Source: CAMYOC01 sp963704875 (GTDB lineage Bacteria > Pseudomonadota > Gammaproteobacteria > Steroidobacterales > XN24). From it: a DNA stretch of 64,000 bases. Below the pieces are notes generated by a model that made no database searches, was not told the origin of the DNA, and saw only the letters and a program-made list of their open reading frames with translations. Made by a program: the position numbers and the translations under genes. Positions 46,287-56,074 of the stretch are shown here, in pieces. The stretch spans positions 868,001-932,000 of the forward strand of contig CAVPIA010000008.1 of NCBI GenBank assembly GCA_963704875.1, read 5' to 3'. Every line of letters starts with the position of its first letter. Position 1 is the stretch's first letter.

Positions 46287-46721
46287 TTATTGAATGTCCT
46301 CGACTCGCCACACGACGGGCTGCCACTCATCCGTACGATCTGCGGTCAGCTTGGCGCCAAGAAAATAGCGCTTGCCGGCCTCGACATCGATCTCCATATT
46401 GCCGGCCTGTTTGTCGCGCGGGGTGTAGGTCGAAGAGACGACGCCGGTCGCCTGCGACAAATCTGCGGTTAGCCGGACGGTGTGCGTACCCGGCGATACC
46501 CTCAACGCCGATTTTCTGCCGTACAAGCCGCTGCCGCCGGTGATTTCCCGATCGTCGACCTTGGCCAGAAAGGCGGGATATATCTTGCCCGGTATGTCAG
46601 ATGCATTGGTGGTCAGAACCGCGTAGTCCACATTGTCTGTGCCGCTTGAAGCGCAGGCAGTGATGACCACAGCGGCCAATGCGACAAGCATCGTGGCCAT
46701 CAAGCGGTGTGGTTTCTTCAT
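46287..46721 (-). CDS. Small lipoprotein of unknown function
   Basis: This is a 144-residue precursor with a lipoprotein signal peptide (lipobox ITAC, lipidated Cys at about residue 23). The mature part is a small beta-rich domain with RVSPGTHTVRLTADLS and GKRYFLGAKLT, a pattern seen in secreted PEGA-like or DUF-type single domains. No function is recognised. It lies upstream of hsp20 on the same strand but is separated from it by the heat-shock promoter. Confidence 0.7.
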   Translation of the reverse strand: MKKPHRLMATMLVALAAVVITACASSGTDNVDYAVLTTNASDIPGKIYPAFLAKVDDREITGGSGLYGRKSALRVSPGTHTVRLTADLSQATGVVSSTYTPRDKQAGNMEIDVEAGKRYFLGAKLTADRTDEWQPVVWRVEDIQ

Positions 46722-47130
46722 AGTCTTTTCTCCGAATGCAAAACTCCGGGAACGCCATAGCGCAAGCAGGCGTCGCTCTGTTCATGAAGTTCGACACGCG
46801 GATCAGCAAAGGGTTCTGCAGGGTCGCGGTTTTGTTTCCGATCTTCCGAACCCGGCCGGGGCAGCGATCTGGCGCTGCGCGGTGCGTGAGCCAGCCCCTG
46901 GGCAACACGCACTAGTGACCTGGCAAGTGCCACCCGCACAGGGGCCGCCATTGACTACGCCCGCTGCGAGCTGTGGCAAGCCCTCAAATACCTGGATCAG
47001 GCCCACCAGCAAGGCTCAGCGAGCCTGCCTGGCATGCTAAACTTCGTCGCTCGGCCGCGCCCGGAAAATCACTGCATGTTGCTGCCATTACCGGGGATCA
47101 GCGGCCGACCGCACGCGAGAACAAGGAGAA
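46722..47130. other. Intergenic region upstream of the cyanophycin operon
   Basis: These 409 bases hold the divergent promoters of the lipoprotein gene and of cphB. No gene, repeat or terminator is clear. A short aaggag ribosome-binding site at 47123-47128 precedes the cphB ATG. Confidence 0.4.
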
Positions 47131-47976
47131 ATGTCCGTGCCAGCCAAGCCGCCCAAAGGCGCAGACCGGGGCTTTATCATCCCGATCGGCGGCGCCGAGA
47201 ATAAACTCAATGACCCTCGCATTCTGGAACGGTTTCTGGACTTGTGCGGGGGCTCATCGGCACATATCGCCATTATCCCGACGGCCTCTGAGCTCGAAGA
47301 TACCGGCCCGCATTACGAACGCCTGTTTCGCAAGCTTGGGGTCAAACGAGCCGAGGTTTTGCCGCTGGTGACACGCGAGGATTGCGAGTCAGGTGAGCAT
47401 CTTGACGTACTGGACGAGGCGGACGGCGTTTTTCTCACTGGCGGCAATCAGCTTAGACTATCTACCACACTCGGGGGGACCCGCCTCTCGCAATGTTTGC
47501 GCCGCGAAAATGCCAAGGGTATGCATGTCGCCGGCACGTCTGCAGGCGCCGCGTTTCTGCCGGAACACATGATCGCCGGTGGCTATGAAGGATCGACACC
47601 CAGCCCGGACATGGTCACGCTGGCGCCGGGTCTGGGCCTGACCAACCACGTCATCGTCGACCAACACTTCCGTCAACGTGACCGACTGGGTCGCTTGCTC
47701 ACTGCGCTCGCCTACAACCCGTTTGCCGTTGGCATTGGCCTGGACGAGGACACAGCCGCGTTTATCGGTCCGGACAATCAGCTTCAAGTGGTAGGAAGTG
47801 GCGGTTTGACGATTGTCGATCCTTCGGAGATCAGTTTCTCGTCGATGGACAGCGCGCACCGCCGTGATCCGGTATGCCTGATCGGTGTCAAGCTCCATAT
47901 CCTGGTCGCTGGCGGCGGTTTCGACCTCAACACGAGAACAGCGAGCGCCAAAAGCGCACGGGAAGACGAGTCATGA
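47131..47976 (+). CDS. cphB: Cyanophycinase
   Basis: This is a 281-residue serine protease-like exopeptidase of the peptidase E fold that cleaves cyanophycin to beta-Asp-Arg dipeptides. The nucleophile motif is AGTSAGAAF. Flanking family blocks FLTGGNQLRL, HFRQRDRLGRL and GIGLDEDTAAF are conserved. The length is typical of intracellular CphB. It overlaps cphA by four bases (ATGA), so breakdown and synthesis enzymes are co-translated. Confidence 0.92.
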   Translation: MSVPAKPPKGADRGFIIPIGGAENKLNDPRILERFLDLCGGSSAHIAIIPTASELEDTGPHYERLFRKLGVKRAEVLPLVTREDCESGEHLDVLDEADGVFLTGGNQLRLSTTLGGTRLSQCLRRENAKGMHVAGTSAGAAFLPEHMIAGGYEGSTPSPDMVTLAPGLGLTNHVIVDQHFRQRDRLGRLLTALAYNPFAVGIGLDEDTAAFIGPDNQLQVVGSGGLTIVDPSEISFSSMDSAHRRDPVCLIGVKLHILVAGGGFDLNTRTASAKSAREDES

Positions 47977-50777
47977 AGCTGTTATCGACAAACGTATATG
48001 TGGGCCCAAACCTGTACGCCAAGTTCCCGGTTATCCGGCACGTGATCGATCTCGGCGAACTCGAGGCGTGGCCTACCCGTCGCCTGGGCGATAGCTTTAT
48101 CGACAGTCTGGTCGAGGCGCTGCCCGGCCTCGGCGAACACACATGCTCCTATGACACCGCGGGCGGGTTTCTGCGCCGCATGCGCGAAGATGAGGGCACC
48201 TGGCTTGGTCATGTGCTGGAGCACGTGATCCTTGAGCTGCAGACTATCGCCGGGTTCCACGTCAGCTTCGGCCGCACCCGGTCGGTCCCGGATGCGCCCG
48301 GACAATACACCGTGGTTTTCCAGTACAAGGATGCTGAAATGGCCCGGGAAGCCAGCCGGCTGGGTCTCAATTTGCTTGGCTTCCTGCTGCCGCCTGAATT
48401 GCGCCCCGAAGGTGCCCCCGGCGATGACTGGGATTTTGCTGCCGAGCGCGATAAGTTTATCCGCTACGCTCAAAATCGCGCGCTCGGACCGAGTACCGGT
48501 GCGCTGGTCGAAGCAGCAGAGGCGCGCGACATCCCGTGGATTCGCCTGAACCGTTACAGCCTGGTGCAGTTTGGCCATGGCAAGTACCAACACCGCATCC
48601 AGGCGACCACCACCGGCAAAACCAGCAATATCGCGGTAGACCTGGCGTCGGATAAAGACGAAACCAACGCGCTGCTGCGCGATCTCGGCCTGCCGGTTCC
48701 GCAGCAGCGCCTGGTGTATTCAGCCGCCGACGCGGTACGCGCCGCCGAGCGGATCGGGTACCCGATCGTAACCAAGCCGCTAAGTGGCAATCACGGCCGT
48801 GGCGTTTCGATCGGCGTGGGGACGCCTGAAGATGTTGAGGTGGCGTTTGAGAAAGCGCGGGAGCACGGCCGTGCTGTGGTTATCGAGCAATACATCAGCG
48901 GATTCGATCATCGATTGCTGGTTATTGACGGCGAGCTGATCGCAGCCGCCAAGCGGGTGCCGGGCCACGTCATCGGCGACGGCGAACAAACGATCGAAGC
49001 ACTTATTGACGAGATCAACCGGGATCCCCGCCGTGGTGTCGGTCATGAGAAAGTCCTGACCCGTCTCGAACTGGATCATCAGGCGCTGCGACTGCTTGCC
49101 CAGTTGGGGTATGAAACCACTACCGTTCCGCCGGCAGGTGAAGTGGTTTATCTGCGTTCTACCGGGAACCTCTCAACCGGCGGTACCGCGGTTGACGTCA
49201 CCGACCTGGTCCATCCTGACAACCGGGAAATGGCGATCCGCGCGATCAAGGGCATCGGCCTGGACATCGGCGGGGTCGACTTTCTGACCGATGACATCAG
49301 CAAGTCCTACCGCGAAATCGGCGGCGGCATCTGCGAAGTCAACGCCGGACCCGGATTCCGGATGCATGTGGCGCCGAGCGAAGGAAAATCCAGAGACGTG
49401 GCCGGCCCGGTGATCGACATGCTGTTCCCGCCGGGCTCACCCAGTACCGTGCCGATCGCGGCTATTACCGGCACCAACGGCAAGACGACAACGTCGCGGA
49501 TGCTGGCGCACATAATGAAAATGGCCGGGTACACCGTCGGCCTGACCAGCAGCGACGGTGTTTACGTCGATGGAAACCTGACGGTTGAGGGCGATATGAC
49601 CGGCCCGCAGTCGGCACAAATGATTCTGCGCGACCCCACCATCGATGCAGCGGTTCTGGAGACCGCGCGCGGCGGCCTGTTGCGCAGCGGCCTGGGGTAC
49701 CCGCGCTGCGATGTAGCGGCGTGCATCAACGTCAGCTCGGATCATCTTGGCCTGAAAGGCATCAACAGACTGGAAGAACTGGCGTTGATCAAGCGCATCC
49801 CGATCGAGGTCGCGCAGGATACTGCCGTGCTCAATGCAGACAACACTTATTGCCTGCACATGGCCAGCCATACTGAAGCGCGCAATGTCTGCTATGTGAC
49901 GATGAATCCCGACCACAGTCTGGTTAAGGAACACGTCCGCGCAGGCGGCCGCGCCGTGGTGCTGGAAAAAGCATTTAGCGGCGACATGATCGCAATCTAT
50001 GATGGCGGCAGTCACATCCCGCTGGTCTGGACACACCTGATCCCGGCCACGCTCGAGGGACGTGCGTTGCACAATGTGCAGAACGCAATGTTTGCTGCCG
50101 GCCTCGGCTTCAGTCTCGGTGTCAGCCTGGAGAACATCCGTCAGGGCTTGCGCACCTTCGATACGACGTTCTTCCAGGCGCCCGGACGCATGAACATCTT
50201 CAACGAACTGCCGTTCAAGGTGATCCTGGATTACGCCCATAACCCGGCGGCGGTCAAAACCATGTGCGACCTGGTTGACCGCCTAAATGAATCCGGACGC
50301 AAAATCCTGGTGCTGGCGGCGCCGGGCGATCGGCGTGACGAGGACATCGGCGAAATCGCACGCTCCGCGGCGGGCCATTTTGACCACTATATCTGTCGCC
50401 AGGACGACGGCCTGCGCGGCCGCACTGATGGTGAAGTGCCCGCCAAACTGCGTGATGGCCTGATCGAGGCGGGCGTGCCGGAATCGCAGATCCAGATCGT
50501 CGCTGATGAACAACAGGCGGTGCAGGCCGCCCTCAGCAGTGCCAACGCGGGAGATCTGGTGATGATCTTCGGTGACTCGATCAAGCGCTGCTGGAAGCAG
50601 ATTATCTACTTCAAGCCAGGCGACGCGAAACCGAGCAGCATCACCGTAGAGTCCGGGCGCAGTGACCACAAACCGCTGGAATTGGCGGGCGAGGCATTCA
50701 CCCAGGAACCCGGTGTGACACTGTTGCGTGACGAGCGCGGCGTGATGCTTGCGCCGGAAATCGAGGAATCCGACTGA
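47973..50777 (+). CDS. cphA: Cyanophycin synthetase
   Basis: This 934-residue enzyme polymerises Asp and Arg into multi-L-arginyl-poly-L-aspartate using ATP. Domains are an N-terminal domain (residues 1 to about 160, STNVYVGPNLYAKFPVI), an ATP-grasp domain (about 215-480, with GNHGRGVSIGV and EVNAGPGFRMHVAP) that adds Asp, and a Mur-ligase domain (from about 490, P-loop GTNGKTTTSRM, with ETARGGLLR, VSSDHLGL and DYAHNP) that adds Arg. All three are complete, so activity is expected. The polymer is a nitrogen and carbon reserve. A CphA-like gene follows after 19 bases. Confidence 0.94.
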   Translation: MKLLSTNVYVGPNLYAKFPVIRHVIDLGELEAWPTRRLGDSFIDSLVEALPGLGEHTCSYDTAGGFLRRMREDEGTWLGHVLEHVILELQTIAGFHVSFGRTRSVPDAPGQYTVVFQYKDAEMAREASRLGLNLLGFLLPPELRPEGAPGDDWDFAAERDKFIRYAQNRALGPSTGALVEAAEARDIPWIRLNRYSLVQFGHGKYQHRIQATTTGKTSNIAVDLASDKDETNALLRDLGLPVPQQRLVYSAADAVRAAERIGYPIVTKPLSGNHGRGVSIGVGTPEDVEVAFEKAREHGRAVVIEQYISGFDHRLLVIDGELIAAAKRVPGHVIGDGEQTIEALIDEINRDPRRGVGHEKVLTRLELDHQALRLLAQLGYETTTVPPAGEVVYLRSTGNLSTGGTAVDVTDLVHPDNREMAIRAIKGIGLDIGGVDFLTDDISKSYREIGGGICEVNAGPGFRMHVAPSEGKSRDVAGPVIDMLFPPGSPSTVPIAAITGTNGKTTTSRMLAHIMKMAGYTVGLTSSDGVYVDGNLTVEGDMTGPQSAQMILRDPTIDAAVLETARGGLLRSGLGYPRCDVAACINVSSDHLGLKGINRLEELALIKRIPIEVAQDTAVLNADNTYCLHMASHTEARNVCYVTMNPDHSLVKEHVRAGGRAVVLEKAFSGDMIAIYDGGSHIPLVWTHLIPATLEGRALHNVQNAMFAAGLGFSLGVSLENIRQGLRTFDTTFFQAPGRMNIFNELPFKVILDYAHNPAAVKTMCDLVDRLNESGRKILVLAAPGDRRDEDIGEIARSAAGHFDHYICRQDDGLRGRTDGEVPAKLRDGLIEAGVPESQIQIVADEQQAVQAALSSANAGDLVMIFGDSIKRCWKQIIYFKPGDAKPSSITVESGRSDHKPLELAGEAFTQEPGVTLLRDERGVMLAPEIEESD

Positions 50778-50796
50778 GCCACGAAAGGTTGAAATC

Positions 50797-52515
50797 TTGG
50801 AGCTACTGGATTCACGACGCCTGACCGGCCCAAACATACTGGGCTTGAGACCCGCCGCTATTATCGACGTCTCGCTGGACCCGGGCGAACTCGACAGCTT
50901 TGTCGAAATCTGGCGTGAGCTGGCGGCAAAGATGTTGAACCTGGTCGGCTGGGATTCTTCGATATTGCTCGAACGCCGGCTGGAGGACGGGGTGAGCCTC
51001 GGCTTTACCGCACCGCTTGATGCGCTTTACGCGGCGACCGAGATAAACGACTGGGCATATGCTGAAACTGCGGCAAGGCTTGGCACGGGGTCGCGAACAG
51101 ATCTGACGCTCGAGTCTTCCCGGCTGCGTCAATTGATCGAAGCAGAAGCCAATCCGAAGCTGGTCGACCTGCACGACGCGGCGCTGGCTCATGGCGTGCC
51201 GTTTCTGGCGGATGATGACTTTTTCAGTCTCGGCTTTGGCGCTAGGAGCCGCACCTGGGCGGTAGCACACCTGCCACATCCCACGCAGTTGGCCTGGGAA
51301 GAATTTGGATCGATTCCGGTCGGCCTGGTGACCGGAACAAACGGCAAGACAACCACGGTGAGACTGGCCGCCAGCATCGCCGAGGCGGCCGGCCTGAAGG
51401 CCGGGTATTGCTGCACCGATGGCGTGTTCGCTGCCGGAGAGATTCGCAACACAGGTGATTACTCCGGCCCCGGCGGCGCCCGTGCGGTATTGCGTGATCC
51501 CAGCGTCCAATGCGCGATTCTTGAAACCGCCCGGGGCGGCTTGCTGCGCCGAGGTACCGCAATGACGCATGCCGACGCCGCGTTGATAACAAATATCGCT
51601 GCGGATCACCTGGAGGATTTCGGCGTACATGATCTCGAGCGCCTGACCGATATCAAGTGGCTGGTGACTTCGCTGCTGGGTACCCGCGGCATCGCAGTCC
51701 TGAACGCCGATGATCCGCGCCTGCGCGCCCGAGCCGCCAGTCTGACCTGCCCGCTGATCTGGTTCTCCATGGATGCGTCGTCGGCCGTCCTGACTGCGCA
51801 CCTGGAAAATGGCGGCCTTGCCTGGGTGCTTGACGAGCAACACCTGGTGCGGCTTGACGGTCACCAGCAGACGGCTGTCCTGCACGCTGCGGAGATACCG
51901 ATCACCTTGCGGGGCGCGGCCAGGCACAATATCGCCAACAGCCTCGCAGCTGCGGCACTGGCTGATGCTCTCGGCTTGCCGCTGGACGCGATCGCAAATG
52001 GCTTGCGAGGTTTCACCGACGATGCCAATCCCGGCCGCGCCAATCTGTTCCAGATCGGTGGCGCGCGGGTGCTGCTGGATTTTGCCCACAATCCGGACGG
52101 TGTCCGGGCGCTGACGGACATCGCCAATCACCTGGGTAACGGCCGTCGCCTGTTGCTACTGGGCCAGGCCGGTGACCGCGGCGACGACAGCATTCGCGAA
52201 CTGGCGCGCGCCGCCTGGACACTTTCACCAGACAAGGTAATTATCAAGGAACTGGCCAACTATGCGCGGGGGCGCAAGCCCGGCGAAGTCGCCGCGATCC
52301 TGAGGGAGAGCCTGATCGCCGAAGGTGCCGAGGCCACTGCCATCGACTATCAGGTCGAAGAAGCCGTTGCCGTCAGCAAGGCGCTGGCATGGCTGGAACC
52401 AGGAGATCTGGCGATCCTGCTGGTACATGAAGACATCGAAGGCGTGAGAAAACGCCTGCAACGTGCCGAGGCCGGTCGTCCGAGCGGTATGTTGACTGAC
52501 TTCAGCGATTCCTGA
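50797..52515 (+). CDS. CphA-like Mur ligase lacking the ATP-grasp domain
   Basis: This protein of about 572 residues starts at a TTG (50797) with an upstream aaagg. Its first 40 residues (LDSRRLTGPNILGLRPAAIIDVSL) align with the CphA N-terminus. The protein then passes directly into the Mur-ligase module (P-loop GTNGKTTTVRL, ETARGGLLRRG, NIAADHLEDFG, DFAHNPDG, AGDRGDDSI). The ATP-grasp domain that adds aspartate is absent, with no sign of a frameshift. It could therefore attach only one amino acid, or modify the polymer side chain. It is the third gene of the cyanophycin operon and overlaps the convergent membrane-fusion gene by 14 bases. Confidence 0.8.
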   Translation: MELLDSRRLTGPNILGLRPAAIIDVSLDPGELDSFVEIWRELAAKMLNLVGWDSSILLERRLEDGVSLGFTAPLDALYAATEINDWAYAETAARLGTGSRTDLTLESSRLRQLIEAEANPKLVDLHDAALAHGVPFLADDDFFSLGFGARSRTWAVAHLPHPTQLAWEEFGSIPVGLVTGTNGKTTTVRLAASIAEAAGLKAGYCCTDGVFAAGEIRNTGDYSGPGGARAVLRDPSVQCAILETARGGLLRRGTAMTHADAALITNIAADHLEDFGVHDLERLTDIKWLVTSLLGTRGIAVLNADDPRLRARAASLTCPLIWFSMDASSAVLTAHLENGGLAWVLDEQHLVRLDGHQQTAVLHAAEIPITLRGAARHNIANSLAAAALADALGLPLDAIANGLRGFTDDANPGRANLFQIGGARVLLDFAHNPDGVRALTDIANHLGNGRRLLLLGQAGDRGDDSIRELARAAWTLSPDKVIIKELANYARGRKPGEVAAILRESLIAEGAEATAIDYQVEEAVAVSKALAWLEPGDLAILLVHEDIEGVRKRLQRAEAGRPSGMLTDFSDS

Positions 52516-53695
52516 CCCGCACTCCATCAGCCACATCGTCGCTTGGGTGCACGATCACCGTCTGACCTGACTCCAGTCCCGTCAACACCTGGACCTCGAG
52601 ACCACTGCGCCGGCCAACCCCGATCTGGCGAAGCTGCGCCTGACCGTCGTCGAAAATATAGACTGCCCATGCGTCGCCCATACGAAACAGCGCACCGGCC
52701 GGGACCTTCAGCACATCCGGTTCCTGCCAGATGATGAACTCCGCCTCGACCCGGTAACCATCGCCGAGGCGTTCCCAGGTTTCACGCGGAGACACGATGT
52801 CGGATATCACCAACACCCGTTGCTCCTCCACGCCGAGCGCCGAGATCTTGGTAAAACCCCGGGGCTCAACCACACGAACCACGCCTTCGAGGGGGGCATC
52901 GCCGCCCCAACGGTGAAACTCCACCTCCGTCCCGGACGTGATCCGCACCGCGTCGGCGGACAGTACATCCACCTCTATTTCCAGCGCTGCCGGATCACCA
53001 ATTTCGACCAGTGGCTGGCCGGGACTGACCACACCCTCGCTCTCACGGATAAGGTCCAGCACCCGGCCGGCGACCGGCGAGCTCACCGGCACCATCTCGA
53101 GCGCCTGTCCAGTAGCCGCTGCGGTGGAATACACCAGCGCAGTCTTTGCCGCCTCCAGCTCATGTTGAGCGACATCGACCGCGAACTCGGCCGAGCGCAG
53201 ATTGGCGACCGTGACCCGCCCCCGGGCCCGGGCCCGGTCGAGGTCGTCCTCAGAAATCAGACCATCGGCGCGAAGCTGCTCCTTGCGGGCCAATTCGTGA
53301 TCGGCAAACTCGGCATCCGCCCTGGCCGCTGCGACGCTCTGATCAGCACCCTGGCGCGCGGCGCTGGCCGCCTGCACCCGCGCCTCAGCGCGCGCCCGGC
53401 TGCGCGGATCGAGCACCTCTGCGGGCATCGGCTCTAGCTCCAGCAACACATCACCCTTGTTCACCTGATCGCCGACGTCCAGCTCGATACGTCGGGCGAG
53501 GCCGGCGACCGGCGCCGACAGCACATAGCGATCGATGACCCTGGTGCGGCCCTCTTCTTCTACTGTCACCTGTAATGGACCGCGGCGGACAGTAGCCGTA
53601 TCGACCGGCACCGGCCGCGGCATAAAACCGAACACCAGCGCCGCAAGTACCACAAGCGCAAGCGCGCTCATTGCGATATTTCTTCCAGCATGCAT
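52502..53695 (-). CDS. Membrane-fusion (HlyD/MacA-like) subunit of an ABC exporter
   Basis: This 397-residue periplasmic adaptor has an N-terminal membrane anchor (residues 9-25). A lipoyl-type beta-barrel half follows (GDQVNKGDVLLELEP), then a long alpha-hairpin coiled coil (about 95-195, Ala/Arg/Glu-rich), the second lipoyl half (SSPVAGRVLDLI) and a beta-barrel end (GYRVEAEFI, VLTGLESGQTVIV). It is the last of three genes, nine bases after the permease. Such adaptors link MacB-like permeases to outer-membrane export. Confidence 0.88.
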   Translation of the reverse strand: MHAGRNIAMSALALVVLAALVFGFMPRPVPVDTATVRRGPLQVTVEEEGRTRVIDRYVLSAPVAGLARRIELDVGDQVNKGDVLLELEPMPAEVLDPRSRARAEARVQAASAARQGADQSVAAARADAEFADHELARKEQLRADGLISEDDLDRARARGRVTVANLRSAEFAVDVAQHELEAAKTALVYSTAAATGQALEMVPVSSPVAGRVLDLIRESEGVVSPGQPLVEIGDPAALEIEVDVLSADAVRITSGTEVEFHRWGGDAPLEGVVRVVEPRGFTKISALGVEEQRVLVISDIVSPRETWERLGDGYRVEAEFIIWQEPDVLKVPAGALFRMGDAWAVYIFDDGQAQLRQIGVGRRSGLEVQVLTGLESGQTVIVHPSDDVADGVRVRNR

Positions 53696-53704
53696 AAGGC
53701 AATC

Positions 53705-56071
53705 CTATTCGCGTGTCTTCAGCGCGGCCACCATATCCAGTTGATCCACACGTCGCCGCACGACAAGACCGGAAATAACCGCGGCCCCGAGCACCACGGC
53801 AGCGGCCAGAGCGTAGGTATCACGCTCCAGCACCAGCGGGATCCGGAACAACTCATGCGGCAGCGTCGACACCATCCAGGCTGAAAGCACATAACCAATC
53901 GCAAAGCCGGGCAAGATGGCAAGCAAGGTCAGAAGACCCAGCTCTCCCAGCAGGATGTAGGAGACCTCGCCACGGGTAAATCCGAGCACTCTCAGGCTGG
54001 CAAGGTCACGACCACGCTCAGCCAGTGCGATGCGCGCGCTGTTGTACACGATCCCGAAGACGATCGCCGCGGACAGGGCGCTGATAAATCCCATATAGGT
54101 CAGCAGGAATTCGGCAATCGAATCATAGAAGTTCTGCAATCTGGAATCGCTGGACTCGGTTGCCGCCACCCTCGGAACACTCTTCAGATGCCGAAGGATG
54201 TCGTTGCGGCGCAGGCTGTCTATCGCAAGATAGGCGCCGGAAACAGCATAGCCTTCTCCCATCAGGCGATTAAGGCCATCGAGACTCGTATAGGCGCCAA
54301 TGCCGATGTATTGCCGGACGACGCCCGCCACCGAAAGGTCCTTGTGCGTCCGCCGGCCTTCCAGCACTTCCACCTGCAGCGAGTCCCCGGTGGCCACACC
54401 GAGAATTTCGGCAAGCTGCTCCGTCAACAGCAATCCTTCATCGGGCAATTTCAGCGGCTGCAGCTGATCGTCCAGCGCTCGATGCAGCACCGCATCCGGC
54501 CGGTATCCGGAAATGCTGGTCCGGTAGCTGCGCGATCCCGCTCGCAGTCTTACCGGTACGTTGCGGAACGGTTCGACGTAGTTCACACCCTCCAGCGCGC
54601 GCAGCTCGTAGACCGCGCTCAGGGACGTCGCCTGGTAAAACGTCACCGCGAGGTCCTCCCGCTGAGCCTGGCCGAATTCGATCTCCACCATCTCATCCAT
54701 GGCGTCGGTGAAAAATGTGCCTAGCATCATGACGCCGCAGGCCATCGCGATGCCCGCCACTGTCAGCGTAGTTTTCACCGGCCGCCGGCTCAGATGACGC
54801 AGGATCATCCGACTGGGCTGATCCAGTCGCCTGGTGAAACCGGCACGCTCGAGCCAGGAGGGTTTATATGTTTCCGGGGCGGCCGGGCGCATGGCTTCGG
54901 CGGGTGGTAGCCGGGCGGCCTGGCGCACCGCCCCGAGGGTGCCGGTGATGGCCGCGATGCCGGTGACCAGGGCTGCCACTATCACTGTGTCACCATGGAT
55001 CCGGTAACGCAGGAACGGGAAACGATAGTAGTCCATGTAGATTTCGCTAAGACCGGCGCCGAGCCAGGCGCCGAATCCGGTTCCCGCGGCCACGCCCAGG
55101 GCTACGATCACCAGGACCAGCTGCAGGAAGTGCCAGCCGATCTGTGTATTGCGGTAACCGAAGGCTTTGAGGATCGCGATCTGCTCGCGCTGGGTATTAA
55201 CCAGCCGGCCGATCACGACGTTGAGCAGGAACGCGGTGATGCCGAGGAAAATTCCGGAGAACAGTCCGGCGGTCTGGCGCAACTGACGGAATTCCTCGTT
55301 CAGGAACTTGTGTGAGATCTGATCCTCGCGACCGAAAGCGCCGAGACCGCCGTTCGGCTCCAGCAACAGATCGAGGCGCTCAATCACTGGCTCTGCTGAT
55401 GCGTCAGGCGTCAGTCCAAGCAGCACATCGTTGAACCCCTCTTCCATTTCGTAGGCCGCCGCGAGCGGCTTGTGTGCCATCCAGAGCACGCCATAGCGCT
55501 TGAAATCGGGGAGGATGCGGCCCGGAGCAATCTGGTAAATAAATTCCGGCGACAATGCGACTCCGACGAGGCTCACGGTCTTGTAACGACCCTTGATCAA
55601 CACTGACAGGCGATCACCCGGCTCCAATCCATGCGCCGTGGCGAAGGCTTCGCTGACCAACACCTCGTCATCACGGCCGGGTTCCGGCAGGCGACCGCGT
55701 CGCAGATGGAGGCTGTTTAGCAACGGCTCGCCGTCATCAGGGATCGAGACGAGCCGCCCGGTAACAGGGTCGTCAAATCCCGGCACATCGATCAGCGCCG
55801 CGGCGACCACCCGGGTTTGTACGCGATCCACCCCCGGGATCATCTCGATCCGTCGGGCCAGATTCTCCGGCGCCCGGGTCAGGCTGGCGAACACATCTGC
55901 GAAACGCTGGCGCTCGTAGTATTGATGCCGCGTGTCACTCAAGGCCTGATAGACATTGACGGACATGATGTAGGTGGCGGCGCCGGCCGCGATGACCATG
56001 GCGATGGCCAGCGCCTGCCCGCGCATGTCGAACAAGTCGCGCAACAGCTTCTTGTGTAACGCGGTCGGCAT
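53705..56071 (-). CDS. FtsX-family ABC transporter permease
   Basis: This 788-residue inner-membrane protein has two FtsX modules: an N-terminal helix followed by a large periplasmic domain, then helices near residues 265-380, a second periplasmic domain, and three terminal helices (about 655-780). The N-terminal extracytoplasmic part resembles MacB-PCD domains. It lies three bases downstream of the ATPase gene. By organisation it exports a hydrophobic compound, lipid or lipoprotein; the substrate is unknown. Confidence 0.87.
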   Translation of the reverse strand: MPTALHKKLLRDLFDMRGQALAIAMVIAAGAATYIMSVNVYQALSDTRHQYYERQRFADVFASLTRAPENLARRIEMIPGVDRVQTRVVAAALIDVPGFDDPVTGRLVSIPDDGEPLLNSLHLRRGRLPEPGRDDEVLVSEAFATAHGLEPGDRLSVLIKGRYKTVSLVGVALSPEFIYQIAPGRILPDFKRYGVLWMAHKPLAAAYEMEEGFNDVLLGLTPDASAEPVIERLDLLLEPNGGLGAFGREDQISHKFLNEEFRQLRQTAGLFSGIFLGITAFLLNVVIGRLVNTQREQIAILKAFGYRNTQIGWHFLQLVLVIVALGVAAGTGFGAWLGAGLSEIYMDYYRFPFLRYRIHGDTVIVAALVTGIAAITGTLGAVRQAARLPPAEAMRPAAPETYKPSWLERAGFTRRLDQPSRMILRHLSRRPVKTTLTVAGIAMACGVMMLGTFFTDAMDEMVEIEFGQAQREDLAVTFYQATSLSAVYELRALEGVNYVEPFRNVPVRLRAGSRSYRTSISGYRPDAVLHRALDDQLQPLKLPDEGLLLTEQLAEILGVATGDSLQVEVLEGRRTHKDLSVAGVVRQYIGIGAYTSLDGLNRLMGEGYAVSGAYLAIDSLRRNDILRHLKSVPRVAATESSDSRLQNFYDSIAEFLLTYMGFISALSAAIVFGIVYNSARIALAERGRDLASLRVLGFTRGEVSYILLGELGLLTLLAILPGFAIGYVLSAWMVSTLPHELFRIPLVLERDTYALAAAVVLGAAVISGLVVRRRVDQLDMVAALKTRE

Positions 56072-56074
56072 CGC

